A stretch of 64,000 nucleotides of DNA, taken from NCBI GenBank assembly GCA_020831885.1, contig JAFIFU010000001.1, positions 62,001 to 126,000 on the forward strand, given 5' to 3'. The position numbers and the translations under genes are program-made. Below, piece after piece: positions 28,053 to 36,045 of the stretch. The notes beneath the pieces are model-generated. The model searched no databases. It was not told where the DNA came from and was given only the letters and a program-made list of their open reading frames with translations. The stretch is from Ectothiorhodospiraceae bacterium (GTDB lineage Bacteria; Pseudomonadota; Gammaproteobacteria; Nitrococcales; Aquisalimonadaceae). Within the stretch, counting starts at the first letter, position 1. Each line of letters opens with the position of its first letter.

Positions 28053-28219
28053 TTAAGGAAGCGCTGATCTCTTCCCATGGTGCTCTGGCTTTGCAGCGTG
28101 TCCGGTTGCCGCGTTGCGGTTCTTGCCAAGGGCGACGGCCATTGCCTCCGAACGCCGCCTTGTCAGTGCACGCGAATGGCTCCGCAGAGCATCATGGGAA
28201 TAGATCAGTGCTTCCTTAA
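28053..28219. mobile_element. MITE-like element (IS5-type ends)
   Basis: A 167-bp segment bounded by TTAA. The left end begins TTAAGGAAGCGCTGATCT and the right end, read on the other strand, TTAAGGAAGCACTGATCT. Over 35 bases the two terminal inverted repeats differ at only 3 positions. There is no credible open frame inside. GGAAG-start ends and a four-base YTAR-type target (TTAA) fit non-autonomous relatives of IS5-family elements; this family link is inferred. It lies 6 bases past the stop of the acyl-CoA synthetase gene and upstream of lgt. Confidence 0.75.
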
Positions 28220-28225
28220 GCCCGT

Positions 28226-29872
28226 TCAGCCCTTGCTCGAACGGTGCGTCGCCTGACCGTCATCCAGGGTGTTGGCCTGATCGCGCAGGACGAATTTCTG
28301 GATTTTCCCGGTGGAGGTCTTCGGCAGTTCCCCGAAAACAATGTGTCGAGGCACCTTGAAGCCGGCCAGGTTGTCCTTGCACCAGGCGATGATCTCGTCC
28401 GCCGTGGTGTTTTCCTTTCCGGGCTTCAGGGTGACGAAGGCGCAGGGCGTTTCGCCCCAGCGTTCGCTGGGCGCTGCCACCACCGCCGCCTCCATCACCG
28501 CCGGATGGCGGTAGAGCACGCTTTCCACTTCGATGGTGGAAATGTTCTCGCCGCCGGAGATGATGATGTCCTTGGCCCGATCCTTGATCTCCAGGTAGCC
28601 GTTCGGGTGCCAGACCGCCAGATCGCCGGTGTGGTACCAGCCGCCGCGGAAGGCTTCTCCGGTGGCGTCCGGGTTCTTCAGATAGCCGGTCATCACACTG
28701 TTGCCGCGAACCATGATCTCGCCCAGGGTCCGGCCGTCCATGGGAACCGGCTCCATGGTGTCCGGGTCCGCCACCATGCTCTCCTCGATGGTGAGATAAC
28801 GCACGCCCTGGCGAGCGGTCTGCTCGGCCCGGGCATCGGCGTCCAGGGCGTCCCATGCATCCTGCCAGGCGCAGTAGTGGGAGGGGCCGTAGGTCTCCGT
28901 CAGGCCGTAGAGATGCACGACATGAATGCCGATGCGTTCCAGCGCGCTGATCACGGACGCGGGAGGTGCCGCCCCGCCCACATACGCGGTGACCGGTTGT
29001 TCCAGGTTCAGGGTTCCGGCTTCCGGCGCATTACAGAGCATGTTCAGCACCAGCGGTGCCCCGCAGAAATGGGTGACCTTCTCCGCCTGCAGCAGCCGGA
29101 AGATCTCGGCGGGGTCCACCGCCCGCAGGCAGACGCTGGTTCCGGCCACCGCCGGCAGGGTCCACGGGAAGCGCCAGCCGTTGCAGTGGAACATGGGCAA
29201 GGTCCACAGGTAGGTGGGCTGTTGTCCCATCTGGCAGGCGATGATGTTGCTGAATGCGCCCTGGTGGGCGCCGCGGTGGTGGTAAAGCACCCCCTTGGGG
29301 TTGCCCGTCGTGCCGGAGGTGTAGTTCAGACTGATTGTGTCCATCTCGCTGGCCGGCCATTGCCAGCGGAAATCCGCGTCCCCCTCGGCCAGCAGGCTTT
29401 CATAGTCCAGCTCACCCAGGGTGTCGCCCCCCGGTCCCAGGGGATCGTGGATGTCCACCACCAGGGGTTTGTGCCGGAGTCCGGCCAGCGCCTCCCGAAT
29501 GACCGGAGCGAAGGCGGTGTCGGTCAGCAGAACCTTCGCCTCGCCATGCTCCAGGATGAAGGCGACGGTGCGCGCATCCAGGCGGATGTTGATGGTGTTC
29601 AGCACCCCGCCGGCCATGGGGACACCGAAGTGCGCTTCCAGCATGGGCGGGATGTTCGGCAGCATTGCGGCAACCGTTTCGCCGGGTTTGAGCCCGCGGC
29701 GGCGCAGTGCCGATGCCAGTCTGCGGCAGCGCGCATCATACTGGGCGTAGCTGGTTCGTTGGTCGCCGTAGATCACGGCGGTCTGCTGCGGATAGACACT
29801 GACCGCCCAGTCCAGCAATGAGAGCGGGGTGAGCGGCACCTGGTTCGGAGCCGGCATGCCGGTGTCCTGCAT
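28226..29872 (-). CDS. AMP-dependent acyl-CoA synthetase (AlkK/DmdB-like)
   Basis: 548 residues. Adenylates a carboxylic acid and forms its CoA thioester. Seen: P-loop NYTSGTTGNPKGVLYHHRG, LYGLTETYGPSHYC, the hinge WYHTGDLAVWHPNGYLEIKDRAKDIIISGG and catalytic Lys region KTSTGKIQKFVLR. The sequence style is that of medium-chain fatty acyl-CoA ligases and methylmercaptopropionate-CoA ligase; the substrate is uncertain. AGGAGGAG five bases before ATG is a very strong ribosome site. It follows a Crp/Fnr gene on the same strand. A MITE-like element abuts its 3' end. Confidence 0.94.
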   Translation of the reverse strand: MQDTGMPAPNQVPLTPLSLLDWAVSVYPQQTAVIYGDQRTSYAQYDARCRRLASALRRRGLKPGETVAAMLPNIPPMLEAHFGVPMAGGVLNTINIRLDARTVAFILEHGEAKVLLTDTAFAPVIREALAGLRHKPLVVDIHDPLGPGGDTLGELDYESLLAEGDADFRWQWPASEMDTISLNYTSGTTGNPKGVLYHHRGAHQGAFSNIIACQMGQQPTYLWTLPMFHCNGWRFPWTLPAVAGTSVCLRAVDPAEIFRLLQAEKVTHFCGAPLVLNMLCNAPEAGTLNLEQPVTAYVGGAAPPASVISALERIGIHVVHLYGLTETYGPSHYCAWQDAWDALDADARAEQTARQGVRYLTIEESMVADPDTMEPVPMDGRTLGEIMVRGNSVMTGYLKNPDATGEAFRGGWYHTGDLAVWHPNGYLEIKDRAKDIIISGGENISTIEVESVLYRHPAVMEAAVVAAPSERWGETPCAFVTLKPGKENTTADEIIAWCKDNLAGFKVPRHIVFGELPKTSTGKIQKFVLRDQANTLDDGQATHRSSKG

Positions 29873-29994
29873 GGTTTCTCCTCCTGGTACTTGTATCGTT
29901 CTGTCGCCGTGGGGCGTGCGCGCCGACGGTTGCTCCCGGTTGGCCCTGACGTCCCGGCAGCCTGGACCGTTGACACGCGGATCGGTGCGCGTCC

Positions 29995-30735
29995 CTAGGC
30001 TTCGTAGGTCTGGAGGCCTTCCAGATCGCGTATGGTGATGCGTCCGTACTCTACGTGCAGCAGACCAGCATCTTCCAGTTCCCGCAACGCCTGATTGACC
30101 CGCTGACGGGACATGCCGGCCAGTTGGGCCACCTCCTCCTGGGGGAGCTGCAGACTGAGGGAACTGTTCGGATACAGGTAGGGGTTGAACAGGGTCGCCA
30201 GGCAGCGGGCCACGCGGGCCTCCGGCCGCAGCATCCGGTCGTAACCCACCATGGAGATGAACAGCCCCAGACGTTCGTTGAGTTGGTGCAGCAGGAAGCG
30301 GTTGAAGGAAATGCTGTTGTCCAGCAGCCAGTTGAAGGTACTGCGCGGCATCAGTGCCACCCGGGTGTGACCCACGGCACAGCCGTCATAGCGACGGGGT
30401 TCATCCTTCAGCAACGAACCCTCACCGAACCAGCCGCCCGCATTGACCCCGGTGAAGGTCACGGTCTTGCCCTCCGGCGAGACGCCGGTTAGTTTTACCA
30501 GTCCCTCGATGACGCCGATCCAGTGCACGGCGGAGCGGCCCTGGTGGCACACGTGTTCGCCCGGGCCCACGCTACGCTCGGTGATCCGGGCGCGGACGTT
30601 GTCGAAGGCGACCGGATCCAGGTCCCGTGCCCAGATCGAGCTGCGTAGCATCTCGTCCAGGCTCTGGCCGGGAGCTGGGGCGGCCGGATCCGGGGTGTGG
30701 GTCGTCCCCTGTGGGGTCTGTCCGCTGCGCGACAT
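29995..30735 (-). CDS. Crp/Fnr-family transcriptional regulator
   Basis: 246 residues from ATG 30735, chosen for GAGGT nine bases upstream; an ATG at 30774 without a clear ribosome site would add 13 residues. The N-terminal cyclic-nucleotide-type barrel spans about 40-150 (GEHVCHQGRSAVHWIGVIEG, GGWFGEGSLL); a dimer helix follows. The HTH reads LPQEEVAQLAGMSRQRVNQALRELE. No Fe-S cysteine cluster of the FNR type is seen. It lies between an acyl-CoA synthetase and the divergent acyl-CoA/Liv/valine block, with a Crp-type palindrome upstream, so it likely regulates these genes and itself. Ligand unknown. Confidence 0.93.
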   Translation of the reverse strand: MSRSGQTPQGTTHTPDPAAPAPGQSLDEMLRSSIWARDLDPVAFDNVRARITERSVGPGEHVCHQGRSAVHWIGVIEGLVKLTGVSPEGKTVTFTGVNAGGWFGEGSLLKDEPRRYDGCAVGHTRVALMPRSTFNWLLDNSISFNRFLLHQLNERLGLFISMVGYDRMLRPEARVARCLATLFNPYLYPNSSLSLQLPQEEVAQLAGMSRQRVNQALRELEDAGLLHVEYGRITIRDLEGLQTYEA

Positions 30736-30782
30736 GGCGGATTGACCTCGTGTTGCGACGAATCTGCTATTCATGTCCAGAT

Positions 30783-30798
30783 TGTCGCGGAAACGACA
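30783..30798. promoter_or_regulatory. Crp/Fnr-type operator TGTCG-N6-CGACA
   Basis: A perfect 5-bp inverted repeat with the 6-base spacing of Crp-family sites lies 48 bases before the likely start of the Crp/Fnr gene and 368 bases before the divergent acyl-CoA synthetase. The half-site differs from the CRP half-site TGTGA at two positions, in step with a recognition helix that has Gln where E. coli CRP has Glu (SRQRVN versus SRETVG). Binding by the neighbour is inferred. Confidence 0.5.
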
Positions 30799-31104
30799 GC
30801 TTGTTGCAGCACCTTTGTGTATAGCTGTTACGCGTTCTCGCCGGGACGGGCTTGCAGTCCTCCCGGAAACGCCGGTGACGGGCCGCTTGTGGAAATGTCC
30901 GGGAAGCGGTTAGCCTGAAACGGCGATCTGCGAAATATAAGCACGGTTAATAATAAACAGGCCGTGACATAGTGACTGGAGGAGAGGTCCTTGAGGTGTG
31001 TCCGTCTTTCTGCGGACGATCCGCGGCGAGCGTTTTTCGCCGTGGGCTCCGCACACTGTCCTGAACTGTTGCGCCGTCCGCCACCCCGCAGAACCCTGGC
31101 GGCC

Positions 31105-31120
31105 GGGCAGGCGTATTGCA
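31105..31120 (+). promoter_or_regulatory. possible sigma-54 promoter for acyl-CoA/Liv operon
   Basis: GGGCAGGCGTATTGCA has GG and GC ten bases apart and the TTGCA -12 block; five of seven bases fit the TGGCACG -24 block. It lies 46 bases before the ATG at 31166. In GC-rich DNA such matches arise by chance fairly often, and no enhancer-binding regulator is encoded nearby, so this is tentative. Confidence 0.25.
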
Positions 31121-31165
31121 AACTCCATCCGTCTACCGACTTAAACCATGCAGGGGGTTGGCACC

Positions 31166-33112
31166 ATGGCTGCCAGTGAGCTGGATACCTTCCCGAAGCT
31201 GTTGATGAACAACGCCAAGGTTCGTCCAAACAAGGACGCCATGCGCGAAAAGGATCTGGGCATCTGGCAGACCTGGACCTGGAGCCAGGTGCTGGATGAG
31301 GTTGAGGCGCTGGCCGGCGGCTTGAAAGCCCTGGGCCTGGAGCGTGGCGACAAGGTCGCCATCATCGGTGATAACCGCCCGCAGCTCTACTGGGCCGTCT
31401 GTGCCGCCCAGGCTCTGGGCGCGGTGCCGGTGCCGCTGTACCAGGACTCCGTGGGCGAGGAGATGCAGTACGTGCTGCATCATGCCGAGGTCCGCTTCGC
31501 CGTCGTGGAGAACCAGGAGCAGGTGGATAAGGTGCTGGACATCAAGGATCAGGTGCCCAGCCTGGAGGTGATGGTCTACGATGATCCCCGGGGGCTTCGG
31601 GGCTACCAGGAGCCGTTCCTGCATGCGCTGACCGATGTTCAGGAGAAGGGTCGGGAGTACGGGCGTCAGCACAGCGGGTTCTTCGAGCAGGAGGCCGCCA
31701 AGGGCAAGGGCGGGGATCTGTCCATTATCGTGTACACCTCCGGCACCACCGGCCGGCCCAAGGGTGTGATGCTCAGCTACGACAACCTCATCGAGACCGG
31801 TCGTCTGGCAATCAAGTTCGACAACATCACCGAGACGGACGAGACGCTGGCCTACCTGCCCATGGCCTGGGTGGGCGACCACTTCATCACCTACGGCGAG
31901 AGCCTGATCGCCGGCTTCTGCATCAACTGCCCGGAATCGCCGGAGACCGTGCTCACCGACCTGCGGGAAATCGGACCCACCTATTTCTTCGCGCCGCCGC
32001 GGATCTGGGAAAACCTGATCACCAGCGTGATGGTGCGCATGGAGAATGCGGGCCGTCTCAAGCGGGCCATGTTCAACCATTTCATGAAGGTCTCCCGGAA
32101 GGTGGGGGTGCGCCTGCTGGAGGGCAAGCCGGTGTCCCTGGGTGAGCGGCTCCATTACGCGCTGGGTAATCTCCTGGTGTACGGGCCGTTGCGCAACGTG
32201 CTCGGTTTCAGCCGCATCCGGCTTGCCTACACCGCCGGGGAGGCGCTGGGGCCCGATATTTTTGATTTCTTCCGTGCGCTGGGTGTGAACCTCAAGCAGC
32301 TCTATGGCCAGACGGAATGCTCCGTTTACCTGTGCCTGCAGCGTGATGACGACGTCCGGCCGGACACCGTGGGCCCCCCGGGCGAAGGCGTGGAGATCAA
32401 GCTGGACGAGCGCGGGGAAGTCCTGTTCCGCAGCCCGGGCGTCTTCATGGGCTACTACAAGAACGAGGAAGCCACCCGCGAGACCAAGACCGAAGACGGC
32501 TGGGTGCATAGTGGTGACGCCGGTATGTTCACCGAGGACGGCCATCTTCGCATTATCGACCGGGCCAAGGATGTGGGTCGCCTGAACGATGGCACCTTGT
32601 TCAGTCCGAAATTCGTCGAGAACAAGCTCAAGTTCCACCCGCACATCAAGGAAGCGGTGGCCTTCGGGCATGAGAAGGATTTTGTCACCGCCTTCATCAA
32701 CATCGACTTCGAAGCGCTCAGCAACTGGGCCGAGCGGCAGAACATCTCGTTCACCGGCTACGTTGATCTGGCCAGTCGCAAGGAGGTGTACGACTTGATC
32801 CGGGAGGAAGTGGAAGAGGTCAACCGCGACCTGTCCCAGGATCCCGAGATGGCGGCAATCCAGATCCACCGGTTCCTGATCCTGCACAAGGAGCTGGATC
32901 CGGATGATGGCGAGATCACCCGTACCCGCAAGGTGCGCCGCCGTATCGTGGCCGAGCGTTACGCGCCCCTGATCAATGCCCTGTACGACGGCTCCGATCA
33001 GGTGGATGTGGAGGTGCAGGTCACCTATGAGGATGGCAGTACCGGCAAGCTCCGGGCGAACCTGGCCATCAGCGACGCCAAAACCTATCAGCCCCTTAGC
33101 AAGGCAGGATGA
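31166..33112 (+). CDS. long-chain acyl-CoA synthetase-type AMP-binding protein
   Basis: 648 residues from ATG 31166, preferred because GGGGG precedes it; ATG 31148 lacks a ribosome site. ANL-superfamily ligase: P-loop VYTSGTTGRPKGVMLSYDNL, LPMAWVGDHFITY, YTAGEALG, LYGQTECSVYLCLQ, DGWVHSGDAGMFTEDGHLRI and RAKDVGRLNDGT. It resembles the large FACS group commonly linked to Liv-type ABC genes. It probably activates an acid brought in or formed by the neighbouring pathway; the substrate is unknown. Its stop overlaps the livG ATG (ATGA), so the two are coupled. Confidence 0.94.
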   Translation: MAASELDTFPKLLMNNAKVRPNKDAMREKDLGIWQTWTWSQVLDEVEALAGGLKALGLERGDKVAIIGDNRPQLYWAVCAAQALGAVPVPLYQDSVGEEMQYVLHHAEVRFAVVENQEQVDKVLDIKDQVPSLEVMVYDDPRGLRGYQEPFLHALTDVQEKGREYGRQHSGFFEQEAAKGKGGDLSIIVYTSGTTGRPKGVMLSYDNLIETGRLAIKFDNITETDETLAYLPMAWVGDHFITYGESLIAGFCINCPESPETVLTDLREIGPTYFFAPPRIWENLITSVMVRMENAGRLKRAMFNHFMKVSRKVGVRLLEGKPVSLGERLHYALGNLLVYGPLRNVLGFSRIRLAYTAGEALGPDIFDFFRALGVNLKQLYGQTECSVYLCLQRDDDVRPDTVGPPGEGVEIKLDERGEVLFRSPGVFMGYYKNEEATRETKTEDGWVHSGDAGMFTEDGHLRIIDRAKDVGRLNDGTLFSPKFVENKLKFHPHIKEAVAFGHEKDFVTAFINIDFEALSNWAERQNISFTGYVDLASRKEVYDLIREEVEEVNRDLSQDPEMAAIQIHRFLILHKELDPDDGEITRTRKVRRRIVAERYAPLINALYDGSDQVDVEVQVTYEDGSTGKLRANLAISDAKTYQPLSKAG

Positions 33113-33939
33113 CGATCATGGCAGCAAATGCAGCAGACGTGACGTCCCGGGCCGGATCTTCCGAGGTGCTCCTGAAGGTGGAGGACGTGGAGCTCCGCTT
33201 CGGGGGGGTGCGTGCCCTGCGCGGCGTGAGCTTCGAGATTCGCCGCGGTGAGATTTTCTCCATCATCGGCCCCAACGGCGCAGGCAAGTCGTCGATGCTG
33301 AACTGCATCAACGGCTTTTACCATCCGACCTCCGGGACCATTACCTACAAGGGGCAGCCCCGCAAGGCGATGCGGCCTTACGTGACGGCCAGTCAGGGGG
33401 TGGCGCGGACGTTCCAGAACATCGCGCTGTTCAAGGGCATGTCCACCCTGGACAACATCATGACCGGGCGCCACCTGAAGACGAAGGCCACCCTGCTGGA
33501 GAACGCCTTCTGGTTCGGGCGCGCCAAGCGCGAGGAAATGGAACACCGCAAGTTCTGCGAGGAGATCATTGATTTCCTCAATCTGCAGCATGTGCGCAAG
33601 ACGCCCGTGGGCACGCTGCCCTACGGGCTGCAGAAGCGGGTGGAACTGGGGCGCGCCCTGGCCGCCGAGCCGGAACTGCTCCTGCTGGACGAGCCCATGG
33701 CCGGGATGAACCTGGAGGAAAAACAGGACATGGCCCGGTTCGTCCTGGACGTGAACGACGAGTTCGGCATGACCATCTGTCTGATCGAGCACGACATGGG
33801 CGTGGTGATGGACCTGTCCGACCGCATCGTCGTGCTGGACCACGGTGAGATGATTGGCCAAGGCACCCCGGCGGAGGTGAGCAACGATCCCAAGGTGATC
33901 GAGGCCTACCTGGGTGTGCAGGAAGAGGGGGAAGCCTGA
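33109..33939 (+). CDS. livG: branched-chain amino acid-type ABC transporter ATP-binding protein LivG
   Basis: 276 residues. One of two ATPases driving a Liv-type importer. Walker A GPNGAGKSSM, Q-loop QNIALFKGMST, signature LPYGLQKRVELGRAL, Walker B LLLLDEPMAGMN and switch His in IEHDMGVVMDL. The signature begins LPYGLQ rather than LSGGQ, as is common in LivG proteins. It overlaps the upstream acyl-CoA synthetase by 4 bases and is 2 bases from livH. The transported solute is probably a branched-chain amino acid or short organic acid; context cannot decide. Confidence 0.95.
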   Translation: MTIMAANAADVTSRAGSSEVLLKVEDVELRFGGVRALRGVSFEIRRGEIFSIIGPNGAGKSSMLNCINGFYHPTSGTITYKGQPRKAMRPYVTASQGVARTFQNIALFKGMSTLDNIMTGRHLKTKATLLENAFWFGRAKREEMEHRKFCEEIIDFLNLQHVRKTPVGTLPYGLQKRVELGRALAAEPELLLLDEPMAGMNLEEKQDMARFVLDVNDEFGMTICLIEHDMGVVMDLSDRIVVLDHGEMIGQGTPAEVSNDPKVIEAYLGVQEEGEA

Positions 33940-33941
33940 CC

Positions 33942-34826
33942 ATGATGTTCTTCTTCGAAGTCCTGATCGGCGGTCTGATGTCCGGGATCATGTACGCCCT
34001 GGTGGCCCTGGGGTTCGTGCTGATCTTCAAGGCATCCGGGGTGTTCAACTTCGCCCAGGCCGCCATGGTGCTGTTTGCCGCCATGTTCATCGCCGGGATG
34101 CATGGCGACTGGGGGGTGCCGTACTGGATGGCGATTCCCATCACCATCCTGTTGATGCTCGGCCTGGCCTGGATTATCGAGCGCGTGGTGCTGCGGCAAC
34201 TGGTGAACCAGGAGCCCATCATCATGTTCATGGCCACCATCGGCATCTTTTTCGCCATCATCGGCTTTGCCGAGATCATCTGGGGTAGCCGCTCCCGCAC
34301 CCTGGATATCGGTATTCCCGATCAGCCGCTGTTCATCGGGGACATGCTGTTCCAGCAGTACGACATCGTCACGGCAATCGCCGTTGCCGTTCTGGTGGTC
34401 CTGTTGCTGATCTTCTCCCAGAGGACCCGCATGGGACGGGTGTTGCGGGCGGTGGCCGACGACCATCAGGCCGCTCAGTCCGTGGGCATCAAGCTGAACA
34501 CCGTCTGGGTGGTGGTCTGGTTCGTGGCCGGCATCGTGGCAGTGGTCGCCGGCATCGTCTGGGGCGGGGCCCTGGGGGTGCAACCGGTAATGGTGGACGT
34601 GGCCTTCAAGGCGCTGCCCGTGCTGCTGCTGGGCGGGCTGACCTCGATCCCCGGCGCGATTATCGCGGGCTTGATCATCGGCTCCGGCGAGGCACTGGCC
34701 GAGGTCTACCTGGGGCCGATCATCGGCGGCGGCATCGACAACTGGTTCGCCTACATCATTGCCATGGCATTCATGGTCTGGCGGCCGGAAGGCCTGTTTG
34801 GCGAGAAAATCATCGAAAGGATCTGA
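33942..34826 (+). CDS. livH: Liv-type ABC transporter permease LivH
   Basis: 294 residues, about eight membrane helices. Starts FEVLIGGLMSGIMYALVALGF and carries GVFNFAQAAM, the common LivH pattern, then RMGRVLRAVADDHQAAQSVGI, a cytoplasmic coupling loop that meets the ATPase, and a GGLTSIPGAIIAGLIIGSGE segment. It pairs with LivM to form the channel. It lies 2 bases after livG and 4 bases before livM, in one operon. Confidence 0.95.
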   Translation: MMFFFEVLIGGLMSGIMYALVALGFVLIFKASGVFNFAQAAMVLFAAMFIAGMHGDWGVPYWMAIPITILLMLGLAWIIERVVLRQLVNQEPIIMFMATIGIFFAIIGFAEIIWGSRSRTLDIGIPDQPLFIGDMLFQQYDIVTAIAVAVLVVLLLIFSQRTRMGRVLRAVADDHQAAQSVGIKLNTVWVVVWFVAGIVAVVAGIVWGGALGVQPVMVDVAFKALPVLLLGGLTSIPGAIIAGLIIGSGEALAEVYLGPIIGGGIDNWFAYIIAMAFMVWRPEGLFGEKIIERI

Positions 34827-34830
34827 CGGC

Positions 34831-35889
34831 ATGATCTACAGAGAATCCGGACAGTTCAAGAAGAGCTACGCAGCCGACCAGGCCATACTCCCGCTGCGCC
34901 AGGATCAGGTCTTTCTGATCGGGGCGCTGCTGGTGGCCTTCCTGGTCATCCCCATGGTGGCGTCCAACTACGTCATGAACGCGCTGCTGCTGCCGTTCCT
35001 GATCTATGCGCTGGCCGCCATCGGCCTGAACCTGCTGGTGGGTTACTGTGGGCAGATTTCCCTGGGTACCGGGGGCTTCATGGCGGTGGGGGCCTTCGCC
35101 GCCTGGAACCTGGCCACGCGAACCGAGCTACCCATGCCGGTGGTGTTTCTGCTGGCGGGCCTGATCACGGCCGGCACCGGTGTGCTATTCGGTCTTCCGG
35201 CGCTGCGGATCAAGGGCTTCTACCTGGCGGTGACCACGCTGGCGGCGCAGTTCTTCCTGATCTGGCTGCTCCAGCGTCCCTGGTTCAACAACTACAGCCC
35301 CACCGGCGTGATTTCCGCGCCGGAGGTGAACATGTTCGGGTGGGTGGTGGACTCGGTGACGGACCGCTACTACCTGGCCCTGATCATCCTCGTGGTCATG
35401 GCCCTGCTGGCGAAGAACATCGTCCGCAGCAGTACCGGGCGAAAGTGGATGGCCATCCGGGACATGGACGTGGCGGCCGAGATCATCGGCATCCGCCCCA
35501 TGGCCACCAAGCTCAAGGCCTTTGCCGTGAGTTCGTTCTTCGTGGGTATTGCCGGGGTGCTGTGGGGTTTCCTGTACCTGGGGCAGTTGGAGGCCGAAGC
35601 GTTCAATATCTATGTCTCCTTTGATGTGCTGTTCATGATCATCATCGGCGGCCTGGGTTCGATACTTGGAAGCATTCTGGGGGCGGCCTTCGTGGTGCTT
35701 GTGCCGATCTTCCTGAATGTGGTGCCCAGTGCCATCGGCCTGCCCCTGAGCACCGCGATGATCAGTTACGTGGAGATCTTCATCTTCGGCTCCCTGATCA
35801 TCTTCTTCCTGATCGTGGAGCCCCACGGAATGGCCCGGCTGTGGAGCATCATCAAGCAGAAGCTGCGGCTGTGGCCGTTCCCGTACTGA
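34831..35889 (+). CDS. livM: Liv-type ABC transporter permease LivM
   Basis: 352 residues from ATG 34831; the frame is open upstream but overlaps livH and is not family-like. About ten membrane helices. Seen: IYALAAIGLNLLVGYCGQIS, LGTGGFMAVGAFAAW, GLPALRIKGFYLAVTTLA and the coupling loop KWMAIRDMDVAAEIIGIRP. GGLGSILGSILGA near the C terminus is typical of LivM. It is the second channel subunit of the importer. A strong hairpin follows the gene. Confidence 0.95.
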   Translation: MIYRESGQFKKSYAADQAILPLRQDQVFLIGALLVAFLVIPMVASNYVMNALLLPFLIYALAAIGLNLLVGYCGQISLGTGGFMAVGAFAAWNLATRTELPMPVVFLLAGLITAGTGVLFGLPALRIKGFYLAVTTLAAQFFLIWLLQRPWFNNYSPTGVISAPEVNMFGWVVDSVTDRYYLALIILVVMALLAKNIVRSSTGRKWMAIRDMDVAAEIIGIRPMATKLKAFAVSSFFVGIAGVLWGFLYLGQLEAEAFNIYVSFDVLFMIIIGGLGSILGSILGAAFVVLVPIFLNVVPSAIGLPLSTAMISYVEIFIFGSLIIFFLIVEPHGMARLWSIIKQKLRLWPFPY

Positions 35890-35892
35890 GGG

Positions 35893-35931
35893 GATGCCGC
35901 ATGTCGTCGGGTCGGCACGGCATGCGGCATC
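35893..35931 (+). terminator. hairpin between livM and binding-protein gene
   Basis: GATGCCGCATG and CATGCGGCATC form an 11-bp perfect stem around a 17-base loop, 3 bases past the livM stop. No T run follows. It probably separates the transporter mRNA from the highly expressed binding-protein message by partial termination or protection of RNA ends. Confidence 0.5.
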
Positions 35932-36045
35932 AAACACTGTTTAGGCAGACCGCATTCGCGGTAGTCTGAAGGCCGGTTGCTCAACTTTCTGGGCGAAACC
36001 GACCAACGCTAGAAGCGGGGCTGAGCCCCAATGGAGGAGAGAAGC

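Larger units (their letters stand above)
30736..31165. other. divergent control region of Crp/Fnr gene and acyl-CoA/Liv operon
   Basis: The 430-base gap between the chosen starts contains the Crp-type palindrome, an AT-rich stretch near 30936-30958 (AAATATAAGC, GGTTAATAATAAAC) that may hold a -10 element, and a possible sigma-54 site near 31105. No convincing sigma-70 pair, tRNA or small gene was found. An in-frame ATG at 31148 lacks a ribosome site, so the gap may be slightly shorter. Confidence 0.4.

Noticed and set aside
27899-28219. 106-codon plus-strand frame in the repeat-rich gap
   Set aside because: It crosses two palindromic elements and ends at the MITE boundary; no ribosome site and no coding signature.
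31133-32887. 584-codon frame opposite the acyl-CoA synthetase
   Set aside because: Shadow of the AMP-binding gene; low-complexity His/Gln composition.
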